64,000 nucleotides of DNA from Enterovibrio baiacu (GCF_004120195.1 NZ_SCHN01000008.1:65314-129313), one strand, 5' to 3'; counted from the first letter of the stretch, positions 47,529 to 57,439 are shown. Program-made: numbers and translations. The notes: generated by a model not told the origin, from the letters alone.

Positions 47529-49475
47529 ATGAACCAAACCAGTTTCTTACTTTCCGATGTGTCATCTAAGAAAGCGCTGATAGGCGAGACCAAAGGCGTA
47601 CTGTCGCCTGAAACCTCCAGTGCTGATGGCGAAGGCTTCTTTGCACAACTTGCTCAACTTGTCTCTGGCGACGGAGAAGGCACCGCAGAAGTCTCTGCGG
47701 AAAACCTTGTATCCGGAGATGCAATGGCGAGTGAAGAGGCTATTTCTGATGCGCTACTCGAGAGCGTGGCAGCGTCAGGTGATGGCGAAGAAGTGTTACT
47801 GGACGGTGAGTTAGTGGATGACGCGCTGCTTGAAGGTGAAAGCCTCGCGTCAGACGGCGCTAAGGCGACAGGCCTCGAATCAGAAAGCCAAGATGTGCTT
47901 CTGGCTCAAACCGCAAAACACGTTGACGGTGAATTCCTTCAACCTGAAAGACAGCATCTCGCCAAGCAAGACGGTGAAGCCCTGTTACAGCGCTTGAATG
48001 AAGCCAATGCGGTGTTAAAACCGGTTGAACAGTCTGTTTCTCTCAGCGACGAAAAAATGGCGTTGCTGAATGATGATGCGCCTGTTGTTGCTGGCAAAGC
48101 ATTGCCGTTACTGCAGGACGACGAACTGAAAGCGGATGAGCCTGCAATCCGTCATCAAGGTATGCAAAACGTAGAGACTGAAGAAGTTAAGCTTGCACAA
48201 CAGCACGTTGATGCCGTCTCCGAAAAATTGGGCGTTGCCCCTGAAACATTAAAAACCTTGTCTGATGCGGAACTGGTCGCACTGCTGAAAAAAGCACAAC
48301 CTGCCTCACCAGATGAAGCGGTCAGTGAAGATGCACTCGCCTTGGCGGTGGCCATTCAACGCAGTGGCGTGAAGCCTGAAGAATTATTGTCTGATGCCCC
48401 TAAGATGACACGACGTATTGTGGCGCAAGATGCATCAGACATAGATAACGACGTACTAAATCCAACACTGGCATCTGTTGCCGCACTGAACGCTGTGCAG
48501 CCTCAAGCTCCTCTGGTGGATGGCGAAGTAACGCCTGAGATGCTTGCTAAAGCAGGGGCAAACCCTGAATGGCAAGGTAAAGCGGGGCAAGAAGCCATGA
48601 TGCGAATGCAGCAGGCGGCACAAATTGTTGCCCCCACCATGGCGGAGGGCGATGCTCAAGCCACGCTTAATGACATGGCAGCACGCGGCCTCGCGCCCCA
48701 AGCCACCATGAATCAAGCGGCCTCTGCCGTCCAAGCTGCCGTAAACCCGCAAGCACAGGCATCAACGCCGTTGAGTGCTTTCGCTGCGATTCCATGGACC
48801 CCTGCAAACATGCAGGCCGACCCAACGCTGACGCAATCGGCATCGAGTGCTGCGTTGCTTGATGCTACCGCCGCCAAGACATTGAGTGAGACGGGGAAAG
48901 CCGGCAAAGAGGTGAAAGCTGAACATCTCGCACAGCAGTTGGCGTCGAGCTTGGGGAATCAAAGCACGACGACGGCAGCCAAATTAGACAATGCCGTGGC
49001 ACAAACCCCACTGCAAATGAGCCAAAACCAAGCCGAAGCGGCAAATGCCTTGTCGGAACGCGTCAACATGATGCTGTCGAAGAACCTCAAACACGTAGAT
49101 ATTCGTCTTGACCCACCAGAAATGGGTCGCATGCAAATCAAGCTGTCGATGAATCAAGACCAAGCGACCGTGCAGTTCACCGTGGCAAACACACAGGCAA
49201 GAGACCTGGTTGAACAATCTATGCCACGCCTTCGTGAAATGCTGCAGCAACAAGGTTTGCAGCTTGCGCAGTCGTCTGTTCAACAACAAGATGCGGGTGG
49301 ACGACAAGCCTTCACAGGCAACCAAGCACAAGGTAATGAACAAGGCGGACAGAGCGGTCAACAAGGTGGTAATCGCTCTGGACGGAATGATTTGGAACAA
49401 GACACAGATCTCAATGGCATAAATCGCGATGTTTATGTTAACGCGTCAAAAGATCGTGTTGACTATTATGCTTAA
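47529..49475 (+). CDS. fliK: Hook-length control protein FliK
   Basis: Molecular ruler exported to measure hook length; its C-terminal domain then switches FlhB to filament export. 648 residues, long and disordered in most of its length, rich in Ala, Gln, Glu and Asp. The C-terminal domain (about 500-590) has ELRLDPPEMG-like LDPPEMGRMQIKLSM and RDLVEQSMPRLREMLQQQGL typical of Flg_hook. The very end is Gln/Gly-rich. The first 120 residues carry repeated DGE and GDG acidic clusters. Confidence 0.93.
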   Translation: MNQTSFLLSDVSSKKALIGETKGVLSPETSSADGEGFFAQLAQLVSGDGEGTAEVSAENLVSGDAMASEEAISDALLESVAASGDGEEVLLDGELVDDALLEGESLASDGAKATGLESESQDVLLAQTAKHVDGEFLQPERQHLAKQDGEALLQRLNEANAVLKPVEQSVSLSDEKMALLNDDAPVVAGKALPLLQDDELKADEPAIRHQGMQNVETEEVKLAQQHVDAVSEKLGVAPETLKTLSDAELVALLKKAQPASPDEAVSEDALALAVAIQRSGVKPEELLSDAPKMTRRIVAQDASDIDNDVLNPTLASVAALNAVQPQAPLVDGEVTPEMLAKAGANPEWQGKAGQEAMMRMQQAAQIVAPTMAEGDAQATLNDMAARGLAPQATMNQAASAVQAAVNPQAQASTPLSAFAAIPWTPANMQADPTLTQSASSAALLDATAAKTLSETGKAGKEVKAEHLAQQLASSLGNQSTTTAAKLDNAVAQTPLQMSQNQAEAANALSERVNMMLSKNLKHVDIRLDPPEMGRMQIKLSMNQDQATVQFTVANTQARDLVEQSMPRLREMLQQQGLQLAQSSVQQQDAGGRQAFTGNQAQGNEQGGQSGQQGGNRSGRNDLEQDTDLNGINRDVYVNASKDRVDYYA

Positions 49476-49546
49476 TGTAGCATTCTTGCTCCGCATGTTT
49501 AGGGGATGAAACCCCACAATGGATTGACTTAGGGCTGAGGTGAAAT

Positions 49547-50050
49547 ATGGCAGATGAAGATATCGAAGCAGGCGAAGGCGGCGGTGGTGGTAAAAAGAAA
49601 CTTATCATCATTATTGTGGCGGCTTTGCTGCTGTTAGGTGGCGGTGGTGGTGCTGCATTCTTCATCATGTCTGGTGGCGATGAGCCTTCGCAAGAAGACA
49701 TCGTTATCGAAGAGCCCGATCCGGTGAGTCTCCAAGCGATTTACGTGACGCTGCCGCAACCGTTTGTGTTTAACGTCACGGGTGACATGCAACAACGACT
49801 GGTACAGGTAAAAGTGCAGTTGATGGTGCGTGGTGATAGTAATGAAGTGATGGCGAAGCAGAATTTGCCATTGGTTGAACATAGCCTTCTGACCACGTTC
49901 GGGGCTGCAACCGTTGAGCAACTGCGTACGCCACAAGGGCAACTGGAAGTCCGAAAGCAAGCCGTCGATACCGTTCAGGCGGCGATGGAAAAAGTCACCG
50001 GCAAAACTGTGGTTGAGCGGGTGTTGTTTACTGGCTTTGTAATGCAATAG
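49547..50050 (+). CDS. fliL: FliL, flagellar basal body-associated membrane protein
   Basis: Inner-membrane protein that surrounds and supports the stator; important in polar sodium motors. 167 residues: a short cytoplasmic acidic/Gly stretch, one span (KKKLIIIIVAALLLLGGGGGAAFFI), then the periplasmic domain with LPQPFVFNVTG and QLEVRKQAVDTVQAAM. A ribosome site GAGGTGA precedes the ATG. Confidence 0.95.
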   Translation: MADEDIEAGEGGGGGKKKLIIIIVAALLLLGGGGGAAFFIMSGGDEPSQEDIVIEEPDPVSLQAIYVTLPQPFVFNVTGDMQQRLVQVKVQLMVRGDSNEVMAKQNLPLVEHSLLTTFGAATVEQLRTPQGQLEVRKQAVDTVQAAMEKVTGKTVVERVLFTGFVMQ

Positions 50051-50057
50051 GTGCAAT

Positions 50058-51119
50058 GTGACCGATCTTCTCAGTCAAGACGAAATTGATGCGCTTCTCC
50101 ATGGTGTCGACGATACAGAAGAGGAAGAGCCCGAATCGGGTGGTGGGGATCTCGCCTCCGCATCCAATTTCGATTTTTCTTCACAAGACCGTATCGTTCG
50201 TGGGCGAATGCCCACGCTGGAGCTGATTAACGAGCGATTCGCACGTCATATGCGTATCAGCTTGTTTAACATGCTGCGTAAAACCGCAGAAGTGTCTATC
50301 AACGGCGTACAAATGGTGAAATTTGGTGAATACCAAAACACCTTGTTTGTACCCACCAGTTTGAACATGGTTCGCTTCCGTCCGCTAAAAGGCACGGGGC
50401 TGGTTACCATGGAAGCGCGACTGGTCTTTATTTTGGTAGAGAACTTCTTCGGTGGTGATGGCCGTTTCCACGCCCGTATCGAAGGTCGTGAGTTTACGCC
50501 AACTGAGCGTCGCGTTATTCAAATGCTGCTTAAGCTGATCTTTGAAGATTACAAAGATGCTTGGGCACCCGTCATGAAGGTGGAATTCGAGTATTTAGAC
50601 TCTGAAGTTAACCCTGCCATGGCAAACATTGTGAGCCCGACGGAAGTGATCGTCGTGAGTTCATTCCACATCGAACTCGATGGCGGTGGTGGTGATTTCC
50701 ACATCGTGATGCCGTATTCGATGGTTGAGCCAATTCGTGAATTGCTTGATGCGGGTATCCAAAGCGACAAGATGGATACTGACCTTCGTTGGTCAAAAGC
50801 CTTGCAAGACGAAGTGATGGACGTGGAAGTGGCGCTAACCGCAAAGCTGCTTGAAACCACGCTGTCTCTGCGCGACATGATGGAATTGGAAGTGGGTGAT
50901 GTCATTCCAGTGAAAATGCCTGATGCATGCACTGTGTATGTTGAAGATTTGCCAACATTCCGCGGTAAAATGGGGCAATCGAATGACAACCTTGCGATAA
51001 AAATAACGGAAAAACTAAAGCGTCCAGAAGTACAAAAAAGTGATGTGGTACAGATGGATGACGACATTCCTGCATTGGAGCTATTGGAAGACAATAGCAA
51101 CAGTGGCGATAGTAAATAA
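50058..51119 (+). CDS. fliM: Motor switch protein FliM
   Basis: C-ring subunit that binds CheY-P and sets rotation direction. 353 residues from a GTG with AGGTG just upstream. The CheY-binding peptide LLSQDEIDALLHG is at the extreme N-terminus, then the central CheC-like domain and the C-terminal SpoA-like domain (VEVALTAKLLETTLSL). Close spacing in fliK-fliL-fliM-fliN indicates one transcript. Confidence 0.96.
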   Translation: MTDLLSQDEIDALLHGVDDTEEEEPESGGGDLASASNFDFSSQDRIVRGRMPTLELINERFARHMRISLFNMLRKTAEVSINGVQMVKFGEYQNTLFVPTSLNMVRFRPLKGTGLVTMEARLVFILVENFFGGDGRFHARIEGREFTPTERRVIQMLLKLIFEDYKDAWAPVMKVEFEYLDSEVNPAMANIVSPTEVIVVSSFHIELDGGGGDFHIVMPYSMVEPIRELLDAGIQSDKMDTDLRWSKALQDEVMDVEVALTAKLLETTLSLRDMMELEVGDVIPVKMPDACTVYVEDLPTFRGKMGQSNDNLAIKITEKLKRPEVQKSDVVQMDDDIPALELLEDNSNSGDSK

Positions 51120-51138
51120 CGATGTGTGGTAGATAATC

Positions 51139-51528
51139 ATGAGTGATGTAGAAGACGATTGGGCTGCAGCGCTTGCTGAACAAGCAGAAGTTGAAGGTGG
51201 TGATGACGTTCAAACTGCGCCTTTAGACGAGTTGGTGGACGAAGCGCCGCCGATGAATGCTGATGAGCAGCGTAAACTCGATGCGATCCTCGATATTCCT
51301 GTCACCATTTCAATGGAAGTCGGTCGCACTAACATTAACATTCGTAACTTGCTGCAATTGAACCAAGGTTCAGTGGTAGAGCTCGATCGCCTTGCGGGTG
51401 AGTCGCTGGATGTGTTGGTTAACGGCACATTGATTGCGCACGGCGAAGTGGTTGTCGTGAATGACAAGTTTGGTATCCGCTTAACGGACGTTATCAGCCA
51501 AACTGAACGTATTAAGAAACTGCGTTAA
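51139..51528 (+). CDS. fliN: Motor switch protein FliN
   Basis: C-ring base subunit; also docks FliH. 129 residues with an acidic N-terminus and the SpoA domain (IPVTISMEVGRTNINIRNLLQL, FGIRLTDVIS). A strong terminator lies behind it. Confidence 0.96.
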   Translation: MSDVEDDWAAALAEQAEVEGGDDVQTAPLDELVDEAPPMNADEQRKLDAILDIPVTISMEVGRTNINIRNLLQLNQGSVVELDRLAGESLDVLVNGTLIAHGEVVVVNDKFGIRLTDVISQTERIKKLR

Positions 51529-51602
51529 TTCGATGTTTCCCTGATAATTAGCGCATTGCCACACACGTTTGTTTGTGCATTTTTAGCCATGCGCTAAGGC
51601 TC

Positions 51603-51634
51603 AAAAAGCGCCTCTATTTAGAGGCGCTTTTTTT
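51603..51634 (+). terminator. Strong terminator between fliN and fliO
   Basis: 12-bp perfect stem AAAAAGCGCCTC / GAGGCGCTTTTT, loop TATTTA, seven T. It divides the operon that is continuous in the usual Vibrio gene order. Confidence 0.93.
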
Positions 51635-51706
51635 AGGCCTGAATCTTGCTTAACCCCTCTTTACGTCATGCATTTTACTCTTATCCAACTTTCAATGGAC
51701 GTCACA

Positions 51707-52138
51707 ATGGCAAATAAACGACTGGCAATAGGAAGCGCATTGTTCGCGCCAACTGCATTCGCCGCGCCCACTTCAAGTGAGAGCCTGGCAACGACCCTGG
51801 CGGCGTTGCTCGCAGTCATTGGTTTGATCTTTGCGTTGGCGTGGTTGCTAAAGCGCATGAAAGTGCCCGCGCTCATGGGCGCAAAGCCAGGTTTGAAGGT
51901 GATAAGCCAACTTCCGCTAGGGCAAAGAGAGCGTGTCATGGTGCTGGATGTGAATGGCGAGCAAGTCTTGATTGGGGTGACATCGCAGCAAATCACACTG
52001 CTGAAATCGCTTGATACGCCGATGGGAGATGCTCAAAGCGATGCGAAATCCACGAATGCCAGCCCTAAAACGTCTGACGCCAACAGCGCGTTTTCATCTC
52101 AACTCAACAACATTTTGAAGAACAATGATGCGTCTTAA
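51707..52138 (+). CDS. fliO: FliO, export-gate assembly protein
   Basis: Helps assemble the FliP core of the export gate. The ATG at 51707 (143 residues) is more likely than that at 51668, which adds 13 residues before a hydrophobic N-terminus. One membrane span ([23 protein letters not shown]) is followed by the conserved cytoplasmic [18 protein letters not shown]. The stop overlaps fliP. Confidence 0.92.
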   Translation: MANKRLAIGSALFAPTAFAAPTSSESLATTLAALLAVIGLIFALAWLLKRMKVPALMGAKPGLKVISQLPLGQRERVMVLDVNGEQVLIGVTSQQITLLKSLDTPMGDAQSDAKSTNASPKTSDANSAFSSQLNNILKNNDAS

Positions 52139-52970
52139 ATCCGTCACTGCCATTTTTCTGGCGCTTTGCTGTTTTATTGTCACTCCGTTTGCTTACGCGG
52201 AGGCAGAGCCTGCGCCAACGCCGTCATCTGAAACGATCACCGAAACCTTGATCAACGACGCGGGCGAAGCGTCAATGATGCAAGCGAGAAATGGGGGAGG
52301 CGGCATTCCAGCGCTGACCATGACAGTGAATCCTGACGGCACGGAAGATTACTCGGTCACGCTGCAAATTCTCGCGTTGATGACAGCGCTGGGTTTCTTG
52401 CCCGCCATTGTTATCTTGATGACTTCGTTCACCCGTATCGTCGTGGTCATGTCGATTCTTCGTCAGGCTATGGGTTTGCAACAAACGCCGTCAAACCAAG
52501 TCATCATCGGCATTTCGATGTTCCTGACCTTTTTCATCATGTCGCCTGTGATTGATCGCATGAATGTGTCTGCGGTGCAGCCGTACATGAACGAAGAGAT
52601 TTCCTCGAAGGAAGCCTTTGAGCGTGTGCAGGTGCCACTGCGAGAGTTCATGCTCAAACAAACGCGTGTGAAAGATCTCGAAACCTTCGTGAACATGTCG
52701 GGCTCGGATGCGACTGATCCAGAAACCGTGCCGATGTCAGTGCTTATTCCCGCGTTCATCACGTCAGAGCTCAAAACCGCGTTCCAAATCGGCTTCATGT
52801 TGTTTTTGCCGTTTTTGATTATCGATTTGGTGGTGGCATCAGTCCTGATGGCAATGGGTATGATGATGCTCTCGCCCATGATTGTATCCTTGCCGTTTAA
52901 GCTCATGTTGTTCGTGTTGGTGGATGGGTGGAACCTCATCTTGTCGACGCTTGCTGGCAGTTTTGGGTAG
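52125..52970 (+). CDS. fliP: FliP, export-gate core protein
   Basis: Pore subunit of the type III export gate (five copies with FliQ and FliR). 281 residues: cleaved signal peptide ([20 protein letters not shown]), then spans with [21 protein letters not shown] and [35 protein letters not shown] typical of FliP. It overlaps fliO by 14 bases. Confidence 0.96.
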   Translation: MMRLKSVTAIFLALCCFIVTPFAYAEAEPAPTPSSETITETLINDAGEASMMQARNGGGGIPALTMTVNPDGTEDYSVTLQILALMTALGFLPAIVILMTSFTRIVVVMSILRQAMGLQQTPSNQVIIGISMFLTFFIMSPVIDRMNVSAVQPYMNEEISSKEAFERVQVPLREFMLKQTRVKDLETFVNMSGSDATDPETVPMSVLIPAFITSELKTAFQIGFMLFLPFLIIDLVVASVLMAMGMMMLSPMIVSLPFKLMLFVLVDGWNLILSTLAGSFG

Positions 52971-52979
52971 GAGTCGGTC

Positions 52980-53249
52980 ATGGCACCAGAAGCGTTTGTC
53001 GAACTGTTTCAAGATGCGCTCTACCTGATCATTATCATGGTATGCGCCATCATTATTCCCGGTTTGCTGGTGGGTCTGATTGTCGCTATTTTCCAAGCGG
53101 CGACCTCTATCAACGAACAAACCTTGAGTTTCTTACCCCGTTTGATTGCCACCTTGCTCGCGCTGATGCTCTTTGGGCATTGGATGACCCGTATGCTCAT
53201 GGAGTATTTCTTCCGCCTGATGGAAGAGATACCGCATTTGCTGTACTGA
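52980..53249 (+). CDS. fliQ: FliQ, export-gate protein
   Basis: Small subunit with two spans (LYLIIIMVCAIIIPGLLVGLIVAIF and LIATLLALMLFGHW). 89 residues, with the family motif QAATSINEQTL between the spans. Confidence 0.96.
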   Translation: MAPEAFVELFQDALYLIIIMVCAIIIPGLLVGLIVAIFQAATSINEQTLSFLPRLIATLLALMLFGHWMTRMLMEYFFRLMEEIPHLLY

Positions 53250-53262
53250 CGAGCCTCACCGT

Positions 53263-54060
53263 ATGGAATACCCAGCCAGCATCATCCTCGAGTGGTTAGC
53301 CCAGTTCTTCTGGCCGCTGACCCGCATCTCGTCAATGATGATGACAATGACGTTTTTCGGCGCACGTTTCGTGCCGGTTCGTGTACGTTTATACCTGTCA
53401 CTTGCGATTACGTTTGCCGTCATGCCGTCCATTCCTCGTGTACCCGACACGGTGGAGTTGGTGTCGCTTGGCGGCGTCATCATGCTGGCACAACAGATTT
53501 TGATTGGCGTGGCGATGGGTACCGTCACCCAGTTCATCATTCAAACCTTCGTGTTGTTAGGTCAGATTCTGGGTATGCAATCGAGCTTGGGTTTTGCCTC
53601 CATGGTGGACCCCGCCAATGGTCAGAACACGCCTTTGCTTGGTCAGCTCTTTATGTTTGTGGCTACCATGATTTTTCTCGCGACTGATGGGCACTTACAA
53701 ATGCTGAACCTGGTGGTGATGAGTTTCAAAAGCCTCCCCATTGGCGAATCGCTGCAATCCGCGGATTTTCGGGCCATGGCTTCTTGGTTCGGCATCATGT
53801 TCAGCGTGGGACTTGGTATGTCGTTGGCAGGGATTATTGCGCTGCTCACGGTTAACCTTTCTTTCGGTATCATGACGCGTGCCGCGCCTCAGTTAAACAT
53901 TTTCTCGCTTGGTTTCTCCTTTGCATTGCTGGTGGGTTTATTGATCTGCTGGTACATCCTCAGTGGCATCTTGCCGCATTACTTGAATCACTGGGATACG
54001 GGTCTGAATACCATCTGTGACTTGATTCGTCTCGACTGCGCTAACGGCGGAGGTGCCTAA
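53263..54060 (+). CDS. fliR: FliR, export-gate protein
   Basis: Closes the FliPQR spiral in the inner membrane. 265 residues with about six spans; GLQ-type region LGMQSSLGFASMVDPANGQNTPLLGQ is conserved. The stop codon overlaps the flhB start by one base. Confidence 0.96.
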   Translation: MEYPASIILEWLAQFFWPLTRISSMMMTMTFFGARFVPVRVRLYLSLAITFAVMPSIPRVPDTVELVSLGGVIMLAQQILIGVAMGTVTQFIIQTFVLLGQILGMQSSLGFASMVDPANGQNTPLLGQLFMFVATMIFLATDGHLQMLNLVVMSFKSLPIGESLQSADFRAMASWFGIMFSVGLGMSLAGIIALLTVNLSFGIMTRAAPQLNIFSLGFSFALLVGLLICWYILSGILPHYLNHWDTGLNTICDLIRLDCANGGGA

Positions 54061-55193
54061 TGGCAGAGAACGACGGTCAAGAACGCACAGAAGACGCCAC
54101 ACCCCGAAGGCGGGAGCAGGCGCGGGAGAAAGGTCAGGTTCCGCGCTCAAGAGAATTGGCATCGGTTGCAGTACTGGTTCTTGGTGCTGTTGCGCTGATG
54201 TGGTTCGGGGGTGGGCTTGGCGAAGCCTTGCTGGAGGTGATGCGAAAGTTCTTCACGCTAACGCGAGGAGAGATATTTGACGTCACGTCGTTGGGCAACA
54301 TTATTTATGGCGCGATCTTCCATCTCGTGTTGCCACTCATGCTGATCCTACTGACACTATTTGTCGCGGGGCTAGTGGGGGCTGCGGCCTTAGGCGGCGT
54401 ATCCTTTTCGTGGGAAGCTGCACGCCCTAAGTTATCGAAGATGAGCCCATTGCAGGGTATTAAGCGCATGTTCGGTAAGCAGAGCATGGTAGAGCTTATC
54501 AAGTCGATTCTGAAAGTCGCCCTGGTGTCTGGCGTCGCTTTCTACTTGATGTGGGCGAGCTTAGAAGACTTCTTCCAGCTCAACATTGAAACCTTCCCCG
54601 CAAACCTTTTTCACGCGCTCGATATTCTCTTGAACTTCGTGCTTTTGATCAGTTGTTCGCTGCTGGTTGTGGTCGCGATCGACGTGCCATTCCAAATCTG
54701 GCAGCACAATGATCAGTTAAAAATGACCAAGCAAGAAATCAAAGACGAATACAAAGACACCGAAGGTAAGCCTGAAGTAAAAGGCCGTATTCGTATGCTC
54801 CAGCGTGAAATGGCGCAGCGACGTATGATGTCTGAAGTGCCTTCCGCCGACGTGGTGATCACCAACCCGGAACACTATTCTGTCGCGCTGCGCTATGACA
54901 GCAAGATAGACAAAGCCCCCGTAGTGGTCGCCAAAGGCTCTGATTTCCTCGCGTTAAAAATCCGAGAAATAGCCGCAGAGCACGACATCATGATTGTCCC
55001 TGCGCCGCCTCTTGCACGTGCGGTTTACTATAGCACTGAACTTGAGCAACAAATTCCCGACGGCCTGTTTGCTGCCATCGCACAATTGCTTGCGTATGTT
55101 TTCCAGTTGAAGCAATACAAGAAAGGGCGTGGGCGTAAGCCTAAGCCTCTTGTCGAGCAGCAAATGCCCATACCGACAGAATTACGTCGCTAA
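54060..55193 (+). CDS. flhB: FlhB, export substrate-specificity switch
   Basis: Membrane part with four spans (about 30-220) and a cytoplasmic domain that cleaves itself and switches export from hook to filament. 377 residues. The autocleavage site reads NPEH with Asn269 and Pro270, where Salmonella has NPTH; this leaves the N-P bond in place. GVAEAENQE-type N-terminus is replaced by EDATPRRREQAREKGQVPRS, the family signature. Confidence 0.96.
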   Translation: MAENDGQERTEDATPRRREQAREKGQVPRSRELASVAVLVLGAVALMWFGGGLGEALLEVMRKFFTLTRGEIFDVTSLGNIIYGAIFHLVLPLMLILLTLFVAGLVGAAALGGVSFSWEAARPKLSKMSPLQGIKRMFGKQSMVELIKSILKVALVSGVAFYLMWASLEDFFQLNIETFPANLFHALDILLNFVLLISCSLLVVVAIDVPFQIWQHNDQLKMTKQEIKDEYKDTEGKPEVKGRIRMLQREMAQRRMMSEVPSADVVITNPEHYSVALRYDSKIDKAPVVVAKGSDFLALKIREIAAEHDIMIVPAPPLARAVYYSTELEQQIPDGLFAAIAQLLAYVFQLKQYKKGRGRKPKPLVEQQMPIPTELRR

Positions 55194-55247
55194 TCGTTCA
55201 ACAACTGTACAGTTTGCGTAATAAACTGATTAAAAAGACAAAAAAAC

Positions 55248-55264
55248 ATGGTTCGTTTTTTGCT
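55248..55264 (+). promoter_or_regulatory. Sigma-54 promoter of the flhA-flhF-flhG-fliA-che operon
   Basis: ATGGTTCGTTTTTTGCT: GG 55250, GC 55262, period 12, 42 bases before flhA. The -24 lacks the usual CAC but the pair is well placed. Confidence 0.65.
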
Positions 55265-55305
55265 AGATAGGGTGTAGTGATTTAGCCCGAGACGACAGAC
55301 AAACC

Positions 55306-57408
55306 ATGAAGCTCTCTTTGCCGTTCTACGACAAGGTCCAAAATAAACTCCCTTTCAAGGTTGGCGTTATGCCTGCGATTGGCGCACCTGTGTTGGTGTT
55401 GTCAGCGCTCGCCATGGTTGTTCTTCCTGTTCCCGCTTTTTTGCTCGATATGTTCTTCTCGTTCAACATCGCCTTGTCGCTTGTTGTCCTTTTGGTGACC
55501 ATCTACACCCGTAGGCCCCTCGATTTTGCAGCGTTTCCCACCGTTCTTCTTATAGCCACACTTTTACGCTTGGCGCTGAACGTTGCATCTACCCGTGTTG
55601 TTCTATTGCATGGTCATGAAGGCCCAGGCGCTGCAGGTGAGGTGATTGACGCGTTTGGTTCTGTGGTTATCGGCGGTAACTACGCGGTAGGTCTGGTGGT
55701 GTTCCTGATCTTGATGATCATTAACTTCATGGTTGTGACCAAAGGTGCGGGACGAATTTCCGAAGTAAGCGCGCGCTTCACCTTGGATGCCTTACCGGGT
55801 AAACAAATGGCCATCGATGCGGATTTGAATGCTGGCCTGATAAACCAAGACCAAGCAAGAACGCGTCGTCAAGAAGTGACGAAAGAAGCGGATTTCTACG
55901 GTTCGATGGATGGTGCGTCAAAATTCGTTAAGGGCGATGCCATCGCGGGTATTTTGATTCTTGCCATCAATATCATCGGTGGTCTCTCCATCGGTATGAT
56001 TCAACACAACGTGAGCTTCTCTGAAGCGATTGAAATCTACACCTTGCTGACCATTGGTGACGGCCTCGTTGCTCAAATCCCATCGCTACTGTTGTCGATT
56101 GGTGCGGCAATCATGGTAACGCGCCAGAACACCGACGAAGACATGGGTCAGCAGTTGGTGTTCCAACTGGTCGATAACCCTAAAGCGTTAATTATTGCCA
56201 CGGGCATTTTGTTCGTGATGGGTATTGTGCCGGGCATGCCGCATGTGCCGTTTCTGGCACTCGCCTTAATTTGTGGCGGCTTTGCCTATTGGAAAGTGAA
56301 GACACAAGAAAAAATCAAAGCGGCAGAACTGGCGAAACCGAAGCAAGAAATCGTGGCACCAAAACCAAAAGATTTGTCTTGGGATGATGTTCAACCTGTT
56401 GATGTGATTGGGTTGGAAGTGGGGTATCGCTTAATCCCTATGGTTGACAGAGACCAAGGTGGCGAGCTGCTTGATCGCGTGAAAGGGGTGCGTAAGAAGC
56501 TTTCGCAAGACTTTGGTTTCCTTATTCCGCCGGTACATATTCGTGACAACCTTGAATTGCCGCCAAACAGCTACCGCATCACCTTGATGGGCGTCGCTGT
56601 CGGTGAAGCTGATATTCGTCCTGACAATGAATTGGCGATTAACCCCGGGCAAGTGTTTGGCCCCATTGATGGTGAGCCAACGATTGACCCTGCGTTTGGT
56701 TTGGAAGCGGTGTGGATTGAAAAGTCGCAGCGTGAACATGCACAAGCATTGGGGTATACCGTGGTGGACTCCGCCACTGTATTGGCGACGCACCTTAGTC
56801 AAATGTTAACCAACAACGCTGAGCGTCTGCTGGGACATGAAGAAGCGCAGAACTTGGTTGAGCTTCTGTCGAAACAAGCTCCTCGCTTGGTTGAGGGTTT
56901 GATCCCCGATCTTATTTCGCTGGGCGTGGTGGTGAAAGTGATGCAGAACTTGCTGAATGAAGCCATTCCTATTCGCGATGTACGAACTATCATACAGACA
57001 CTTTCTGAGTACGCGCCGAAGAGTCAAGATCCCGACATTTTAACTGCCGCTGTGCGAATTTCATTGAAGCGTTTAATCGTTCAAGAAATCAATGGTATAG
57101 CGCCAGAACTACCCGTTATCACTTTGGTTCCTGAGTTGGAACAGATATTGCATAAAACTATGCAGGCATCAGGGGGAGAGTCCACTGGCATTGAGCCAGG
57201 ACTGGCAGAGCGTTTGCAACAAAGCCTGTCAGAGGCGACGCAACAGCAAGAATTGCAGGGTGAGCCTGCCGTGTTGTTAACGTCAGGTGTATTACGCTCA
57301 ACCCTAGCCCGATTTGTGAAGAACACGATTCCGACGCTTCGCGTACTCTCTTACCAAGAAGTGCCGGATGAAAAACAGATAAGAATTGTGAGAGCGGTTG
57401 GCAACTGA
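55306..57408 (+). CDS. flhA: FlhA, export-gate protein
   Basis: Ring-forming inner-membrane component of the export gate that receives chaperone-substrate complexes. 700 residues: about eight spans in the first 330 residues (motifs RRPLDFAAFPTVLLIATLLRLALN and GAGRISEVSARFTLDALPGKQMAID), then a cytoplasmic domain to the end. First gene of the flhA operon. Confidence 0.97.
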   Translation: MKLSLPFYDKVQNKLPFKVGVMPAIGAPVLVLSALAMVVLPVPAFLLDMFFSFNIALSLVVLLVTIYTRRPLDFAAFPTVLLIATLLRLALNVASTRVVLLHGHEGPGAAGEVIDAFGSVVIGGNYAVGLVVFLILMIINFMVVTKGAGRISEVSARFTLDALPGKQMAIDADLNAGLINQDQARTRRQEVTKEADFYGSMDGASKFVKGDAIAGILILAINIIGGLSIGMIQHNVSFSEAIEIYTLLTIGDGLVAQIPSLLLSIGAAIMVTRQNTDEDMGQQLVFQLVDNPKALIIATGILFVMGIVPGMPHVPFLALALICGGFAYWKVKTQEKIKAAELAKPKQEIVAPKPKDLSWDDVQPVDVIGLEVGYRLIPMVDRDQGGELLDRVKGVRKKLSQDFGFLIPPVHIRDNLELPPNSYRITLMGVAVGEADIRPDNELAINPGQVFGPIDGEPTIDPAFGLEAVWIEKSQREHAQALGYTVVDSATVLATHLSQMLTNNAERLLGHEEAQNLVELLSKQAPRLVEGLIPDLISLGVVVKVMQNLLNEAIPIRDVRTIIQTLSEYAPKSQDPDILTAAVRISLKRLIVQEINGIAPELPVITLVPELEQILHKTMQASGGESTGIEPGLAERLQQSLSEATQQQELQGEPAVLLTSGVLRSTLARFVKNTIPTLRVLSYQEVPDEKQIRIVRAVGN

Positions 57409-57439
57409 TGCCAAGCATCAGTAAATCAGGACAACGATT

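Noticed and set aside
50549-51100. 183-codon open frame on the minus strand
   Set aside because: Antisense to fliM; Ser/Thr-rich shadow composition.
51598-51612. GG-N10-GC pair before fliO as a sigma-54 promoter
   Set aside because: It falls inside the fliN terminator stem and lacks both the TGGCAC and TTGC context.
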